Below, piece after piece: positions 28,489-37,814 of a DNA stretch of 64,000 nucleotides. Every line of letters begins with the position of its first letter. Positions within the stretch are counted from its first letter, which is position 1. The stretch is from Jeotgalibacillus aurantiacus (GTDB lineage: Bacteria; Bacillota; Bacilli; Bacillales; Jeotgalibacillaceae): NCBI RefSeq assembly GCF_020595125.1, contig NZ_JACNMS010000002.1:1-64000 (forward strand), given 5' to 3'. Position numbers and translations under genes: made by a program. The notes beneath the pieces are model-generated. The model worked only from the letters and a program-made list of their open reading frames with translations, was not told the DNA's origin and did no database searches.

Positions 28489-30309
28489 GTGTCAGAAAGA
28501 ATTCCAGAAGAAGTCGTTGACCAGATCCGCAGCAAAACTGACATCGTGGATATAATAAGCGAATATGTTCAGCTGAAAAAGCAGGGAAGGAATTATTTTG
28601 GTTTATGCCCGTTTCACGGGGAAAATTCTCCTTCTTTTTCTGTGTCTCCGGAAAAGCAGATTTTTCACTGCTTCGGCTGTGGTGCAGGAGGAAATGTTTA
28701 CACGTTTCTGATGGACCATGACGGCCTTTCCTTCCAGGAAGCTGTCGTTCAGCTTGGTGAAAAAGCAGGTGTGGATTATGAGTTTTCCGATGCCGGCAGC
28801 ACTCAGGATCATCAGAAAACGAATGAAAGCAGGGAATTTCAGGATCACCTGGACGCACATGAGCTGCTTGAGAAACTTTATCATCATCTTCTGATGAATA
28901 CGGAAGAAGGCCAGGAAGCGCTGGAGTATCTTCATAATCGCGGTTTTACAGATGACCAGCTTAAAACCTATAAGGTAGGCTGGGCACTTCCAAACTGGGA
29001 GTTCGCTGCTAAGCTTCTTGAAAAAAGAGAATTCAGTTTACCTTCCATGGAACAGGCAGGACTGATTATCAAAAGGGATGACGGTTCTTACTTTGACCGT
29101 TTCAGAGGAAGGATCATGTTTCCTCTTACTGATGAAAGAGGAAAAACGGTTGGTTTTTCAGGGCGTATGATTAACCCTGGAAAAGAAGACCCTAAATATC
29201 TGAACAGCCCGGAAACACCACTTTTTCAAAAAAATAAAATATTGTTTAACTACCATCATGCACGCGGTGCCATCAGGAAAAACAAATCGGCCGTTCTATT
29301 TGAAGGCTTTGCTGATGTGATCGCTGCATCCGGAATCGTCCACAATGCGATCGCCACAATGGGAACATCGCTTACCGGAGAGCATATACAGCAGATCAGA
29401 CGGCTGACTGATTCCGTTGTAGTTTGCTACGATGGGGATAAAGCCGGAATAGCAGCCGCTTATCGGGCGGCTCAGGATTTAACCGTGAAAGGCTTATCGG
29501 TTAAAGTGGCGATGTTGCCAAATGGGCTGGATCCGGATGATTATATCCAGCAAAAAGGACCGGATGCATTTAAAACAGATATTATTGATTCTGCCGTTTC
29601 ATTGATGAGTTTTAAACTCCGCTACCACAAGTTGTCGGTGAACATGAACACAGAGGATGGCAGAATTCAATACGTTCAGGCAATGATCCGTGAAATCAGC
29701 TCCCTGAGCAATGCGATTGAAAAGGAGCTTTATCTTAAACAGCTCTCAGAGGACTCAGGTGTTTCAATCCAGTCTCTTCAGGAGCAGTTAAATAAAATCC
29801 GCCCTGTTTCAGAACCGGTTCAGCCGGAACCTTCTCGACCTGTAGAGCAGCATCTGCCTGCAAAAAGCAGTAAAGAGACTAAAAAAGCCTATTACCGTGC
29901 AGAGCAGCACCTGCTCATTTATATGATGGGCAGTGAAGAGACGACTTATACAGTCCAGTCACTGCTTGGCGATCAGCCTTTTCACACGGATGATTATCAG
30001 GCACTATATACGTACCTGCTGGCTTATTATGAAAATGGCGGCAGGGCTGATCCGGGTGCTTTTATGCAATTTATTCCTGATCGGCATCTGAGAGCCGCGG
30101 CAGCGGAACTATCAATGACGGAAGTAAATTCTGAGGTGACTAAATCTGAATTGACCGATTGCGTCAATGAGGTATTGAAACATCAGAAGTTAATGCATAT
30201 TAAAGAAAAAGAGCTTGCGTTAAAGCAGGCGGAGCAAATGAATGATGTAAAGAAAGCCACGGAATTGGGAATGGAAATTTTCCAGCTGTGGAAAGCTCTT
30301 AAGAGATAA
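28489..30309 (+). CDS. dnaG: DNA primase DnaG
   Basis: A 606-residue primase that makes RNA primers at the replication fork. The N-terminal zinc-binding domain has C40, H43, C61 and C64 (CPFHGE, HCFGCG). A TOPRIM catalytic core ([25 protein letters not shown]) follows, and the helical C-terminal domain contacts the replicative helicase. The GTG at 28489 has GGTGG upstream. With sigA directly downstream it forms the classic macromolecular synthesis operon. Confidence 0.97.
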   Translation: MSERIPEEVVDQIRSKTDIVDIISEYVQLKKQGRNYFGLCPFHGENSPSFSVSPEKQIFHCFGCGAGGNVYTFLMDHDGLSFQEAVVQLGEKAGVDYEFSDAGSTQDHQKTNESREFQDHLDAHELLEKLYHHLLMNTEEGQEALEYLHNRGFTDDQLKTYKVGWALPNWEFAAKLLEKREFSLPSMEQAGLIIKRDDGSYFDRFRGRIMFPLTDERGKTVGFSGRMINPGKEDPKYLNSPETPLFQKNKILFNYHHARGAIRKNKSAVLFEGFADVIAASGIVHNAIATMGTSLTGEHIQQIRRLTDSVVVCYDGDKAGIAAAYRAAQDLTVKGLSVKVAMLPNGLDPDDYIQQKGPDAFKTDIIDSAVSLMSFKLRYHKLSVNMNTEDGRIQYVQAMIREISSLSNAIEKELYLKQLSEDSGVSIQSLQEQLNKIRPVSEPVQPEPSRPVEQHLPAKSSKETKKAYYRAEQHLLIYMMGSEETTYTVQSLLGDQPFHTDDYQALYTYLLAYYENGGRADPGAFMQFIPDRHLRAAAAELSMTEVNSEVTKSELTDCVNEVLKHQKLMHIKEKELALKQAEQMNDVKKATELGMEIFQLWKALKR

Positions 30310-30341
30310 ATAAGGCAAGGAAGTTGGAAGGAGGGGGACTA

Positions 30342-31478
30342 ATGGCTGAGAAGTCAACACGTTCCAAACAAACAGAAACAGAAACAGAAACTGTAACACT
30401 CGATACGGTGAAAGCACAATTGCTGGAAACAGCAAAGAAAAACGGTGAAATCACTTACGAGGATATTGCTGAAAAGCTAGCCAGCTTTGAATTGGATACA
30501 GAACAGATCGAGGAATTTTACGAGCAGCTTGGCGAACAGGGTGTAGAGGTCATGAAAGAGAACACGGAGGCAGATCCATCTATTACCGAACTTGGTAAGG
30601 AAGCTGAAGAAGAATTTGACCTGAACGATTTAAGTGTTCCGCCAGGAGTGAAAATTAACGACCCCGTCAGAATGTATCTGAAAGAAATCGGGCGCGTTGA
30701 TCTTTTATCTGCTCAGGAAGAAATTTCTCTTGCAACACGTATTGAACAGGGGGATGAAGAGGCGAAACGCAGACTTGCTGAAGCCAATCTGAGACTTGTT
30801 GTCAGTATCGCCAAGCGTTACGTTGGACGTGGTATGCTGTTCCTTGATCTGATCCAGGAGGGCAACATGGGTCTGATCAAAGCCGTTGAAAAATTTGATC
30901 ACCGCAAAGGGTTTAAATTTTCAACTTACGCAACCTGGTGGATCCGTCAGGCGATTACACGTGCCATCGCTGACCAGGCCAGAACGATCCGTATCCCGGT
31001 TCACATGGTTGAAACCATCAATAAACTGATTCGTGTCCAGCGTCAGCTTCTTCAGGATTTAGGCCGTGAGCCATCACCTGAGGAAATTTCAGAAGAGATG
31101 GATTTAACCCCTGAAAAGGTTCGTGAAATCCTGAAAATTGCCCAGGAGCCGGTTTCCCTTGAAACACCGATTGGTGAGGAAGATGATTCACACCTTGGAG
31201 ACTTTATTGAGGATTCAGAAGCCCAGTCTCCATCTGAGCATGCTGCGTACGAGCTCTTAAAAGAACAGCTTGAAGACGTGCTGGATACCTTGACTGACCG
31301 TGAGGAAAACGTGCTGCGTCTCCGATTTGGTCTTGATGACGGCCGTACACGTACACTTGAAGAAGTAGGTAAAGTATTTGGGGTAACAAGAGAGCGTATT
31401 CGTCAGATTGAAGCGAAAGCCCTCAGAAAGCTCAGACACCCTAGCCGAAGCAAACGATTAAAGGATTTTCTTGAATAG
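30342..31478 (+). CDS. sigA: RNA polymerase primary sigma factor SigA (RpoD)
   Basis: A 378-residue group 1 sigma factor. Region 1.1 (about 1-110) is acidic. Region 2 contains [20 protein letters not shown] and the -10 recognition block [20 protein letters not shown]. Region 4.2 contains [20 protein letters not shown], for the -35 element. The ATG at 30342 follows GGAGGGGG; the open frame to 30324 starts inside that site. It directs housekeeping transcription. It is 32 bp after dnaG and is followed by a terminator. Confidence 0.98.
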   Translation: MAEKSTRSKQTETETETVTLDTVKAQLLETAKKNGEITYEDIAEKLASFELDTEQIEEFYEQLGEQGVEVMKENTEADPSITELGKEAEEEFDLNDLSVPPGVKINDPVRMYLKEIGRVDLLSAQEEISLATRIEQGDEEAKRRLAEANLRLVVSIAKRYVGRGMLFLDLIQEGNMGLIKAVEKFDHRKGFKFSTYATWWIRQAITRAIADQARTIRIPVHMVETINKLIRVQRQLLQDLGREPSPEEISEEMDLTPEKVREILKIAQEPVSLETPIGEEDDSHLGDFIEDSEAQSPSEHAAYELLKEQLEDVLDTLTDREENVLRLRFGLDDGRTRTLEEVGKVFGVTRERIRQIEAKALRKLRHPSRSKRLKDFLE

Positions 31479-31487
31479 AAATGTGCG

Positions 31488-31528
31488 AATCTGTTTCAGA
31501 CATACACGGTCTGAAGCAGATTTTTTTT
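31488..31528 (+). terminator. Terminator after sigA
   Basis: AATCTGTTTCAGAC pairs with GTCTGAAGCAGATT around a 7-nt loop, followed by a run of T. Confidence 0.92.
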
Positions 31529-31594
31529 GTTTTTCATTTCTAAACAAACCGTACACTCATGACGAAATGTATAATAGGAGCAGGAGGTGGTTGG

Positions 31595-32143
31595 ATGAAT
31601 GAACAAAGAAAAAAAATCATCCTGAATGAAATAAATTACTGGAAGGATCGTAACCTTCTTCCCTCACATTACTGTGATTTTTTAATTAACCTATACAGCA
31701 GCGGAGAAGATGCAGAACCGCAAAAAAGCAAGTCAATTCTGCAAAAGCGCCGATTAACATTAAATTCTGTTAACGTATTTGTCCTTCTCGTAACGGCTAT
31801 CCTGTTTATTGTTTTCTATTTTACTGAATTGTCAATTATATTGCAAACCGCTCTTATATTGGGTGTATCCTTTTTACTATTGTTTATTGCATCAAGAAAA
31901 AGTGTGTTTCCTTTTCTGAAGGTTTTAAGCAGGATTATTGTCGCCTTTGCCATTTTACTGCTGTCTATCGAATACTGTGCTGTCTACTTTCCAGAGTATC
32001 CTGCCATTATATTCTGGGTGATCGGCATTCAGTGTGCCCTATGGTCCATTTACGGATATATAAGAAATTATCAATATTTTACATACTCAGGCATCGTCGG
32101 ACTTCTTGTATTATCAGCATTTATTTTTCTTACGTATAATTGA
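31595..32143 (+). CDS. Uncharacterised multi-pass membrane protein
   Basis: A 182-residue protein of unknown function. A cytosolic N-terminal region (about 1-55) has a helical NEINYWKDRNLLPSHYCDFL block, seen at the N-terminus of several Bacillales membrane proteins. Five or six membrane helices fill the rest. The ATG at 31595 follows AGGAGGTGG; an upstream in-frame start at 31559 precedes that site. It is separated from sigA by a terminator and stands alone. Confidence 0.7.
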   Translation: MNEQRKKIILNEINYWKDRNLLPSHYCDFLINLYSSGEDAEPQKSKSILQKRRLTLNSVNVFVLLVTAILFIVFYFTELSIILQTALILGVSFLLLFIASRKSVFPFLKVLSRIIVAFAILLLSIEYCAVYFPEYPAIIFWVIGIQCALWSIYGYIRNYQYFTYSGIVGLLVLSAFIFLTYN

Positions 32144-32179
32144 GATCATCACAATTGAAAAGTTTAAAAATAGATAAGG

Positions 32180-32209
32180 TTGTGAGTTTTCAGCCTTTTC
32201 TTTTATAAT
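32180..32209 (+). promoter_or_regulatory. Promoter of the acyl-CoA dehydrogenase gene
   Basis: TTGTGA and a perfect TATAAT are spaced by 18 bp. The expected start point falls on the cre site just downstream. Confidence 0.6.
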
Positions 32210-32214
32210 AGAAA

Positions 32215-32228
32215 TGTAAGCGGATACA
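32215..32228. promoter_or_regulatory. cre site (CcpA operator)
   Basis: TGTAAGCGGATACA, flanked by A on both sides, fits the CcpA consensus WTGNAANCGNWNNCAW at every position. It overlaps the predicted transcription start, which would give repression by glucose. Confidence 0.7.
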
Positions 32229-32244
32229 AACAAGGGGGATGAAC

Positions 32245-33387
32245 ATGAATTTCGATCTTACACAGGAACAGAAGATGATTCAAAAAACAATGAGGGAATT
32301 TTCTCAGGAGGTAGTCGCTCCGGGCGCATTGGACAGAGACCGGACGAAGGAATTTCCTGTTGATATTTTCAGGCAGCTTTCAGAAATGGGGATGATGGGA
32401 CTGCCTTTTCCAGAGGAGTTTGGAGGAGCGGGTGCTGATACGACAAGCTTTGCGATCGTAACAGAAGAGCTGAGTAGGGCATGCGGCTCGACAGGAATCA
32501 CGTATTCAGCTCATATCTCACTGGGTGGTGCACCAATTAACTTATTTGGAACGCAGGAGCAGAAAGAAAAATATCTGCCACAAATCTGTTCAGGAGAATC
32601 ATTTGGCGCGTTCGGACTGACTGAACCGAATGCGGGGTCAGATGCAGGTGGTACACAGACCTCCGTAAAAGAAACCGATGATTCATTTATCATTAATGGA
32701 AATAAAAGTTATATTACAAATGCAAGCCACGCCAAATTCCTTGCCTTAACCGCTGTTACCGGCGTGAAGGATGGTAAGAAGGAGATCAGTGCAATCATCG
32801 TTCCGACAGATGCTGACGGCTTTACTGTGATTGATAATTACGAAAAGATGGGTCTGCACTCTTCCAATACAACAGAACTTGTCCTTGAAGACGTCAAGGT
32901 CCCAAAGGAAAACCTGCTCGGTAAACGGGGTGAAGGCTTCCGCCAGTTTTTGATCACACTTGACGGAGGGCGGATCGGTATTGCAGCAATGGCAGTGGGA
33001 ATTGCGCAGGCTGCTTACGAGCGAGCGCTCAGTTACTCAAAAGAAAGACAGCAGTTTGGCCGTTCCATTGCCTCTTTTCAGGTAACGCAGTTTAAGCTTG
33101 CTGATATGGCAATGAAGATTGAGCTTGCACGCACCATGACCTATAAAGCAGCCTGGCTGAAGGATCAGGGAAGAAAGTTCACGAAAGAAGCTTCAATGGC
33201 GAAGCTCTATGCTTCTGAGATCTGTATGGAGGTATGTGATCAGGCGATCCAGATTCATGGAGGCTACGGTTATATGAAGGAGTACCACGTTGAGAGATTC
33301 CTGAGAGACGCCAAACTGCTTGAAATCGGTGAAGGGACATCAGAAATCCAGAGAACCGTTATCTCAAGAGAAATCGGTGCGTACTAA
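32245..33387 (+). CDS. Acyl-CoA dehydrogenase (short-chain/butyryl-CoA type)
   Basis: A 380-residue flavoprotein that oxidises acyl-CoA to enoyl-CoA in beta-oxidation. It has the FAD/substrate block GAFGLTEPNAGSDAGG, the signature IQIHGGYGYMKEYHVERFLRDAK, and a Glu in the C-terminal EIGEGTSEIQR at the catalytic-base position of short-chain enzymes. AAGGGGG is 1 nt from an ATG at 32239 and 7 nt from the ATG at 32245, so the latter is chosen. The cre site predicts catabolite repression. It is not part of the B. subtilis order here. Confidence 0.93.
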   Translation: MNFDLTQEQKMIQKTMREFSQEVVAPGALDRDRTKEFPVDIFRQLSEMGMMGLPFPEEFGGAGADTTSFAIVTEELSRACGSTGITYSAHISLGGAPINLFGTQEQKEKYLPQICSGESFGAFGLTEPNAGSDAGGTQTSVKETDDSFIINGNKSYITNASHAKFLALTAVTGVKDGKKEISAIIVPTDADGFTVIDNYEKMGLHSSNTTELVLEDVKVPKENLLGKRGEGFRQFLITLDGGRIGIAAMAVGIAQAAYERALSYSKERQQFGRSIASFQVTQFKLADMAMKIELARTMTYKAAWLKDQGRKFTKEASMAKLYASEICMEVCDQAIQIHGGYGYMKEYHVERFLRDAKLLEIGEGTSEIQRTVISREIGAY

Positions 33388-33543
33388 AATATTTTATTGA
33401 TTGTGTCTAAAATGCGACAAAAAGGGAAAAGTTGAGTATTGGGTCTTTCCGATTCCCATAAAGTAAAGTAAAATATGTAGTGTTCATACCTGCTATTATA
33501 GGGTTGATAATTACATAGTTTTTCTTAAAAGGGAGGGTTATAC

Positions 33544-34041
33544 ATGAATAAGAATCCGATTATTCCATTTTTACTCATTATGGTATTGGGCTTCGGCGTA
33601 GTATTCTTTATGTCCGTTCAGGGTCTTGATGATTCTGAAGAGATGGCACAGGAAGAAGAAGGCGGCGGCGAAGGTGAAGGTGGCGGCGGAGAAGCTGCCG
33701 GAGATTTTGATCCTGAAGCAACGTATCAGAATGCCTGCATCAGCTGTCACGGTGAAAACTATGAAGGCGGTAACGGTTTCCCATCACTTGTAGGCGTTGG
33801 GGAAAGACTTTCAGTAGATGAAATCGCTGACATTCTTGTAAACGGCCGTGGTGCAATGCCATCAGGTCTTGTACCGCAGGAAAATGCTCAGGCGATGGCT
33901 GAGTGGGTATCACAAATCGGCGCTGAAGGCGGCGGTGAAGAAGGAGCAGAGGAAGGTTCTGAAGAGGGAACTGAAGAAGGCTCTGAAGAAGGCGGATCTG
34001 GTGAAGAAACAGAAGAAGGCACTGAGGAAGACGCTGCATAA
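33544..34041 (+). CDS. cccA: Membrane-anchored cytochrome c (c550 type)
   Basis: A 165-residue cytochrome c550-like protein. An N-terminal anchor (about 5-24) leads to a Glu/Gly-rich linker, a class I heme domain with C65-I-S-C68-H69 and the distal ligand M105 (GAMPSGLV), and a C-terminal tail of about 40 residues made of EEGS/EEGT-like units. It carries electrons on the outer membrane face. Position after sigA and before trmK matches cccA of B. subtilis, but that protein is only about 120 residues and lacks this acidic tail. AGGGAGG precedes the ATG. Confidence 0.92.
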   Translation: MNKNPIIPFLLIMVLGFGVVFFMSVQGLDDSEEMAQEEEGGGEGEGGGGEAAGDFDPEATYQNACISCHGENYEGGNGFPSLVGVGERLSVDEIADILVNGRGAMPSGLVPQENAQAMAEWVSQIGAEGGGEEGAEEGSEEGTEEGSEEGGSGEETEEGTEEDAA

Positions 34042-34071
34042 TTTGTTTCAAGCCGGTATCAATGATAAGGT

Positions 34072-34109
34072 AAAAAGGAGCGGCCGATTGACGGTACCGC
34101 TCCTTTTTT
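34072..34109 (+). terminator. Terminator after cccA
   Basis: AAAAAGGAGCGG and CCGCTCCTTTTTT form a 12-bp stem ending in T residues. Confidence 0.9.
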
Positions 34110-34131
34110 CTGAATAAAAGGATGTGTATAT

Positions 34132-34830
34132 ATGAACAGCAGTCAGTTGTCAAAACGGCTTGAAACCGTTGCAAAATATGTGCCGGAAGGAGCCGTCGTA
34201 GCAGATATAGGATCGGACCATGCCTACCTGCCGTGTTATCTTGTCAAGTCAGGCAAAATCATAAAAGCAATTGCAGGCGAAATTGTTGAAGGTCCTTTTC
34301 AATCCGCTGTCAGTCAGGTACAGGAAGATGGATTAACAGATCATATAGAGGTAAGAAAGGGCAGTGGATTATCGGTCATTTCCCCTCACGAAGTCACGGC
34401 CGTCACCATTGCAGGGATGGGTGGACCATTAATTGCTGATATTTTGGAAACCGGAAAAAATCACCTTCCGGGGGTGCAGCGTCTTATCCTCCAGCCGAAT
34501 ATCAGCGGAATTTCGATTCGTTTATGGCTGCAGGAAAACGGCTGGACGATTACAAATGAAGAAATTCTTGAAGAGGATCAAAAAATTTATGAAGTAATTG
34601 TAGCGGACCTGACGACTGAAAAGAAACCGTTGAATGGTCAGGACCTGCTTTTCGGTCCATACCTGAGGGTTGAAAAGTCAGCCGTTTTCAAAAAGAAGTG
34701 GCTGCAGGAATTGGCGCAAATGAGAAAGATTAAAGAACAAATCGAAAAAGCAGGTCAAAGTAATAAAAACCTTGAACGTTTAGAAGAACTAGACGGAAAA
34801 ATCAGGCTGATTGAGGAGGAAATCAAATGA
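34132..34830 (+). CDS. trmK: tRNA (adenine-22-N1)-methyltransferase TrmK
   Basis: A 232-residue SAM-dependent enzyme that makes m1A22 in bacterial tRNAs. The Rossmann domain starts with VVADIGSDHAYLPCYL (SAM loop) and has ITIAGMGG-type and LQPNISGISIRLWL blocks. A C-terminal coiled coil (about 180-232) is typical of the family. It overlaps yqfO by ATGA, as in B. subtilis. Confidence 0.95.
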   Translation: MNSSQLSKRLETVAKYVPEGAVVADIGSDHAYLPCYLVKSGKIIKAIAGEIVEGPFQSAVSQVQEDGLTDHIEVRKGSGLSVISPHEVTAVTIAGMGGPLIADILETGKNHLPGVQRLILQPNISGISIRLWLQENGWTITNEEILEEDQKIYEVIVADLTTEKKPLNGQDLLFGPYLRVEKSAVFKKKWLQELAQMRKIKEQIEKAGQSNKNLERLEELDGKIRLIEEEIK

Positions 34831-35945
34831 AGCGCCAGATGAACGGACATCAGGTCGTCCAGTTGATGGAGCAATTTTCCCCTAAGCATCTTGCCATGGA
34901 AGGAGACCCGGTTGGTCTTCAGGTCGGCAGACTGAACAGGAAAGTCGATAAAGTACTCCTTACACTTGATGTGACAAATGAAATCGTGGAAGAAGCAATT
35001 AAATCAGGTGCAGGGATGATCATCGCACATCATCCGCTTATTTTCCGGCCGCTTCGTTCAATTAATTTGGAGGAGCCATCAGGACAAGTCATTGAGAAAA
35101 TTATTAAACATGACCTTACTGTATTTGCGGCGCATACCAACCTTGATATTACAAAAGGCGGAGTCAATGACTGGCTCGCTGAAAAGCTTGGTATTCAAAA
35201 TCCTCAAGTGCTCGTACCGACTTTTGAGGATAAATACAAAAAACTGATTGTTTTCGTACCTGGTACACACGAAGAGACAGTCAGATCAGCTCTCGCAGAA
35301 GCTGGTGCAGGACAGATTGGTGATTATTCAGATTGTTCATTTACCTCTAATGGAACAGGAAGATTCAAGCCTGGTGCCGGTTCTGACCCGTTTATCGGAA
35401 CATCAGGAGTCGTTGAATCCGTAGAAGAAGTGAAAATTGAAGTGATCTATCAAGCATCTCTTGAAAAGAAGGTCCTTAAAGCGTTGAAGCAGTCACACCC
35501 ATATGAAGAACCGGCTTATGATGTATTTGAGCAGTCAATGCCGGGTGAGAAATACGGACTAGGCCGTGTCGGTGCCGTTGAACCGGTCTCGCTGAAAGAC
35601 TTTGCAGAAAAAGTGAAACAAACCCTGGATGTGCCAATGGTGCGCGTAACAGGCGATCATGATAAACTCGTCAAGAAGGCAGCTGTTCTTGGCGGGATGG
35701 GAAGTAAATATATGCAGTCAGCCAGATTCTCAGGAGCAGACGTTTATATTACCGGTGATATTGACTTCCATACAGCGCAGGACGCAGAGGCTTTAGGGCT
35801 TTCCATCATTGATCCGGGGCACCACGTGGAGAAGGTCATGAAAAAAGGTCTGGCAAAACAGCTTTCAGAAATGGCAGAAAAACAAGGATTCGAAATCGAC
35901 TTCATTCCTTCCGCGCTGTCAACAGAACCTTTTAAATTTGTTTAA
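34827..35945 (+). CDS. yqfO: Nif3-like dinuclear metal center protein (YqfO)
   Basis: A 372-residue Nif3/GTP cyclohydrolase I type 2-like protein. The conserved metal-binding blocks are AHHPLIFRPL, AAHTNLDITKGGVNDWLAE, YITGDIDFHTAQDA and DPGHHVEK. A PII/CutA-like domain (about 130-235) is inserted in the middle, as in the longer Bacillales form. The biochemical role is unsettled despite the GTP cyclohydrolase label. It is coupled to trmK by a 4-bp overlap. Confidence 0.93.
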   Translation: MKRQMNGHQVVQLMEQFSPKHLAMEGDPVGLQVGRLNRKVDKVLLTLDVTNEIVEEAIKSGAGMIIAHHPLIFRPLRSINLEEPSGQVIEKIIKHDLTVFAAHTNLDITKGGVNDWLAEKLGIQNPQVLVPTFEDKYKKLIVFVPGTHEETVRSALAEAGAGQIGDYSDCSFTSNGTGRFKPGAGSDPFIGTSGVVESVEEVKIEVIYQASLEKKVLKALKQSHPYEEPAYDVFEQSMPGEKYGLGRVGAVEPVSLKDFAEKVKQTLDVPMVRVTGDHDKLVKKAAVLGGMGSKYMQSARFSGADVYITGDIDFHTAQDAEALGLSIIDPGHHVEKVMKKGLAKQLSEMAEKQGFEIDFIPSALSTEPFKFV

Positions 35946-36058
35946 TTTTTATGTTGCTACAGTTGAAAGGAATTGAATCATTGAAATCATGCTATTCAAG
36001 TTTCCATATTGATAGAAGGAACATAATTAAATACAATTCATGTCATTATGTACAACTA

Positions 36059-36173
36059 GTGCCAGGTCATTCCGTAGACTTCTGCGGCAGAGAAGCGACA
36101 GGTGAGACAGCGTAATGCGGAGCATTAGCTGGCTAACCGCGCGGCCGCGAAAAGCGAAGGAATGAACTGGCAC
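36059..36173 (+). repeat. Palindromic intergenic repeat, copy 3
   Basis: The arms GTGCCAGGTCATTCC and GGAATGAACTGGCAC are inverted with one mismatch. The core GTAGACTTCTGCGGCAGAG ... ACCGCGCGGCCGCGAAAAGCG is close to copy 4, with the central hairpin TAATGC-GGA-GCATTA. Confidence 0.9.
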
Positions 36174-36195
36174 GATTTAGAAATTCAACAACGTG

Positions 36196-36230
36196 AAAAC
36201 AGGACCCGCATTAAGCGGGTCCTGTTTTTT
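36196..36230. terminator. Bidirectional terminator between yqfO and ispH
   Basis: AAAACAGGACCCGC and GCGGGTCCTGTTTT form a 14-bp stem with a 5-nt loop and T-rich 3' flanks on both strands. It serves the convergent genes. Confidence 0.92.
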
Positions 36231-36231
36231 A

Positions 36232-37206
36232 TCAGTTTGAATAAGGCATAATCGTTTCCGGTTTTGTTGGTGTTTTGATTTTAGGCAGGATTTTCTCAAG
36301 CGGTACCTGCTTTTCACCTTTCCATGTAGAAGGATCTTCCGGATCGAATTGTGCAATATAGTTCATGACTTCTTTTACGATTGGTGTTGGTGTTGAGGCA
36401 CCTGCTGTAACGGCAACGGTTTCGCAGTCAAGCAGCCATTCGTGATTAATTTCAGATACATCGGACACACGGTAGGCTGGTGTTCCGGCTATTTCCTTTG
36501 AAACCTGTGCGAGACGGTTGGAGTTATTACTCTTTGGATCGCCAACAACAATTAAGAGATCTGCTGCGCCTGCCTGTTCTGCGACAGCTTCCTGGCGTAC
36601 CTGTGTAGCCAGACAGATTTCCTTATGCTCTTCTGTATGCGGGTACTTCTCCATCACACGCTCCATCACTTCAGCTACATCCCATTGACTCATGGTCGTC
36701 TGGTTCGTCACGATGATTTTGTCGTTGTTTACTTCGAGTGTTTCAACATCTTCAGGTTTTTCAATTAAATGGACAATGTCCGGTGCAACGCCAAGCGCAC
36801 CCTCAGGCTCCGGATGGCCTTTTTTCCCGATATAGATGACATGATAGCCTTCAGCCTTTTTCTGGCGGATCAGGTCGTGTGTGCGTGTAACATCGGGACA
36901 CGTTGCATCGATAGAGACAAGGCCACGTTGTTTGGCGATTTCCCTGACTTCCGGCGAGACTCCGTGAGCAGTGAAAATAACGGTTCCTCCATCCACCTGT
37001 TCAATGATCTCTTTGCGATTTTCACCATCTAGGGTGATAATCCCCTCTTCTTCAAATGCATCTGTCACATGTTTATTATGAACAATCATTCCCAGAATGT
37101 AGATAGGTCTCGGCAATGTTTTATCGAGTGCTGCGTTGCGGGCAATCACCATGGCATCCACAACACCATAGCAGTAACCGCGGGGGGTTATTTTAATCGT
37201 ATTCAT
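36232..37206 (-). CDS. ispH: 4-hydroxy-3-methylbut-2-enyl diphosphate reductase IspH
   Basis: A 324-residue iron-sulfur enzyme for the last step of the MEP isoprenoid pathway, reducing HMBPP to IPP and DMAPP. The cluster cysteines are C12 (PRGYCYGV), one in DATCPDV and one in KEICLATQ; the active-site [11 protein letters not shown] and [10 protein letters not shown] blocks are present. The ATG at 37206 lies 6 nt after AGGAGG; a TTG one codon earlier is too close. The pathway partner ispG is at 43.9 kb on the same strand. Confidence 0.97.
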   Translation of the reverse strand: MNTIKITPRGYCYGVVDAMVIARNAALDKTLPRPIYILGMIVHNKHVTDAFEEEGIITLDGENRKEIIEQVDGGTVIFTAHGVSPEVREIAKQRGLVSIDATCPDVTRTHDLIRQKKAEGYHVIYIGKKGHPEPEGALGVAPDIVHLIEKPEDVETLEVNNDKIIVTNQTTMSQWDVAEVMERVMEKYPHTEEHKEICLATQVRQEAVAEQAGAADLLIVVGDPKSNNSNRLAQVSKEIAGTPAYRVSDVSEINHEWLLDCETVAVTAGASTPTPIVKEVMNYIAQFDPEDPSTWKGEKQVPLEKILPKIKTPTKPETIMPYSN

Positions 37207-37279
37207 CAAAATCCTCCTGAACGTAAGACTTTATACATTCAGTATAAAGCAGATAACAGACAGGAACAAACAAAAGCTG

Positions 37280-37681
37280 TCATATATACAGCTTCGGTAC
37301 CGATGATTTGATTTGTGCGGGAGAGCGTCTTGGCTTTTTTTCATCCAGTCCGGACAAATTTTGATCATATTGACCTTCATCGATTTCTTTAACTGCCTCT
37401 GACCCTCCGTCTGGTTCATCATTTAACGAACGGTATAATTTCCACATAGCGGGGAAATTTTTAATTAAAGGACCATATTGATGAATGAGGGGCATGAACT
37501 GATTGGCTGAATTGATCATTTTTTGTGCATTGCCGGCAAAAGACTGTATGGAATCCAGTGACAGGTTTTTGGTCAGACCGGACAATACCCCTGTTCCGGC
37601 TGTCTGATACCCCGTCTGCTGAAACGGAAATACAGGCTGACGGGGGAGTGGGGGACGTCCGTAAAATCGCTGCTGATACAA
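37280..37681 (-). CDS. yqfQ: YqfQ family protein
   Basis: A 133-residue protein of the YqfQ/VrrA-like family, of unknown function. It has a Pro/Phe/Gln-rich start (RPPLPRQPVFPFQQTGYQ), a conserved middle (NAQKMINSANQFMPLIHQYG, then PMWKLYRSL-like residues) and a charged tail ending KSSVPKLYI. It starts at TTG (37681) with GGGAG 8 nt upstream, since no ATG is available in frame. It lies next to ispH, as in B. subtilis. Confidence 0.85.
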   Translation of the reverse strand: MYQQRFYGRPPLPRQPVFPFQQTGYQTAGTGVLSGLTKNLSLDSIQSFAGNAQKMINSANQFMPLIHQYGPLIKNFPAMWKLYRSLNDEPDGGSEAVKEIDEGQYDQNLSGLDEKKPRRSPAQIKSSVPKLYI

Positions 37682-37814
37682 GCTGTCATCTCCCTTCTTA
37701 AGAACGTATTATAGTTTATGCAAATGCCTTTACTTTTGGAAAGGTGGATTCACTGTAGCTTTTTGGTCTGAAGTTGATTATAATTAAGTTTTGACGCGAA
37801 CAGAAGGAGTGACT

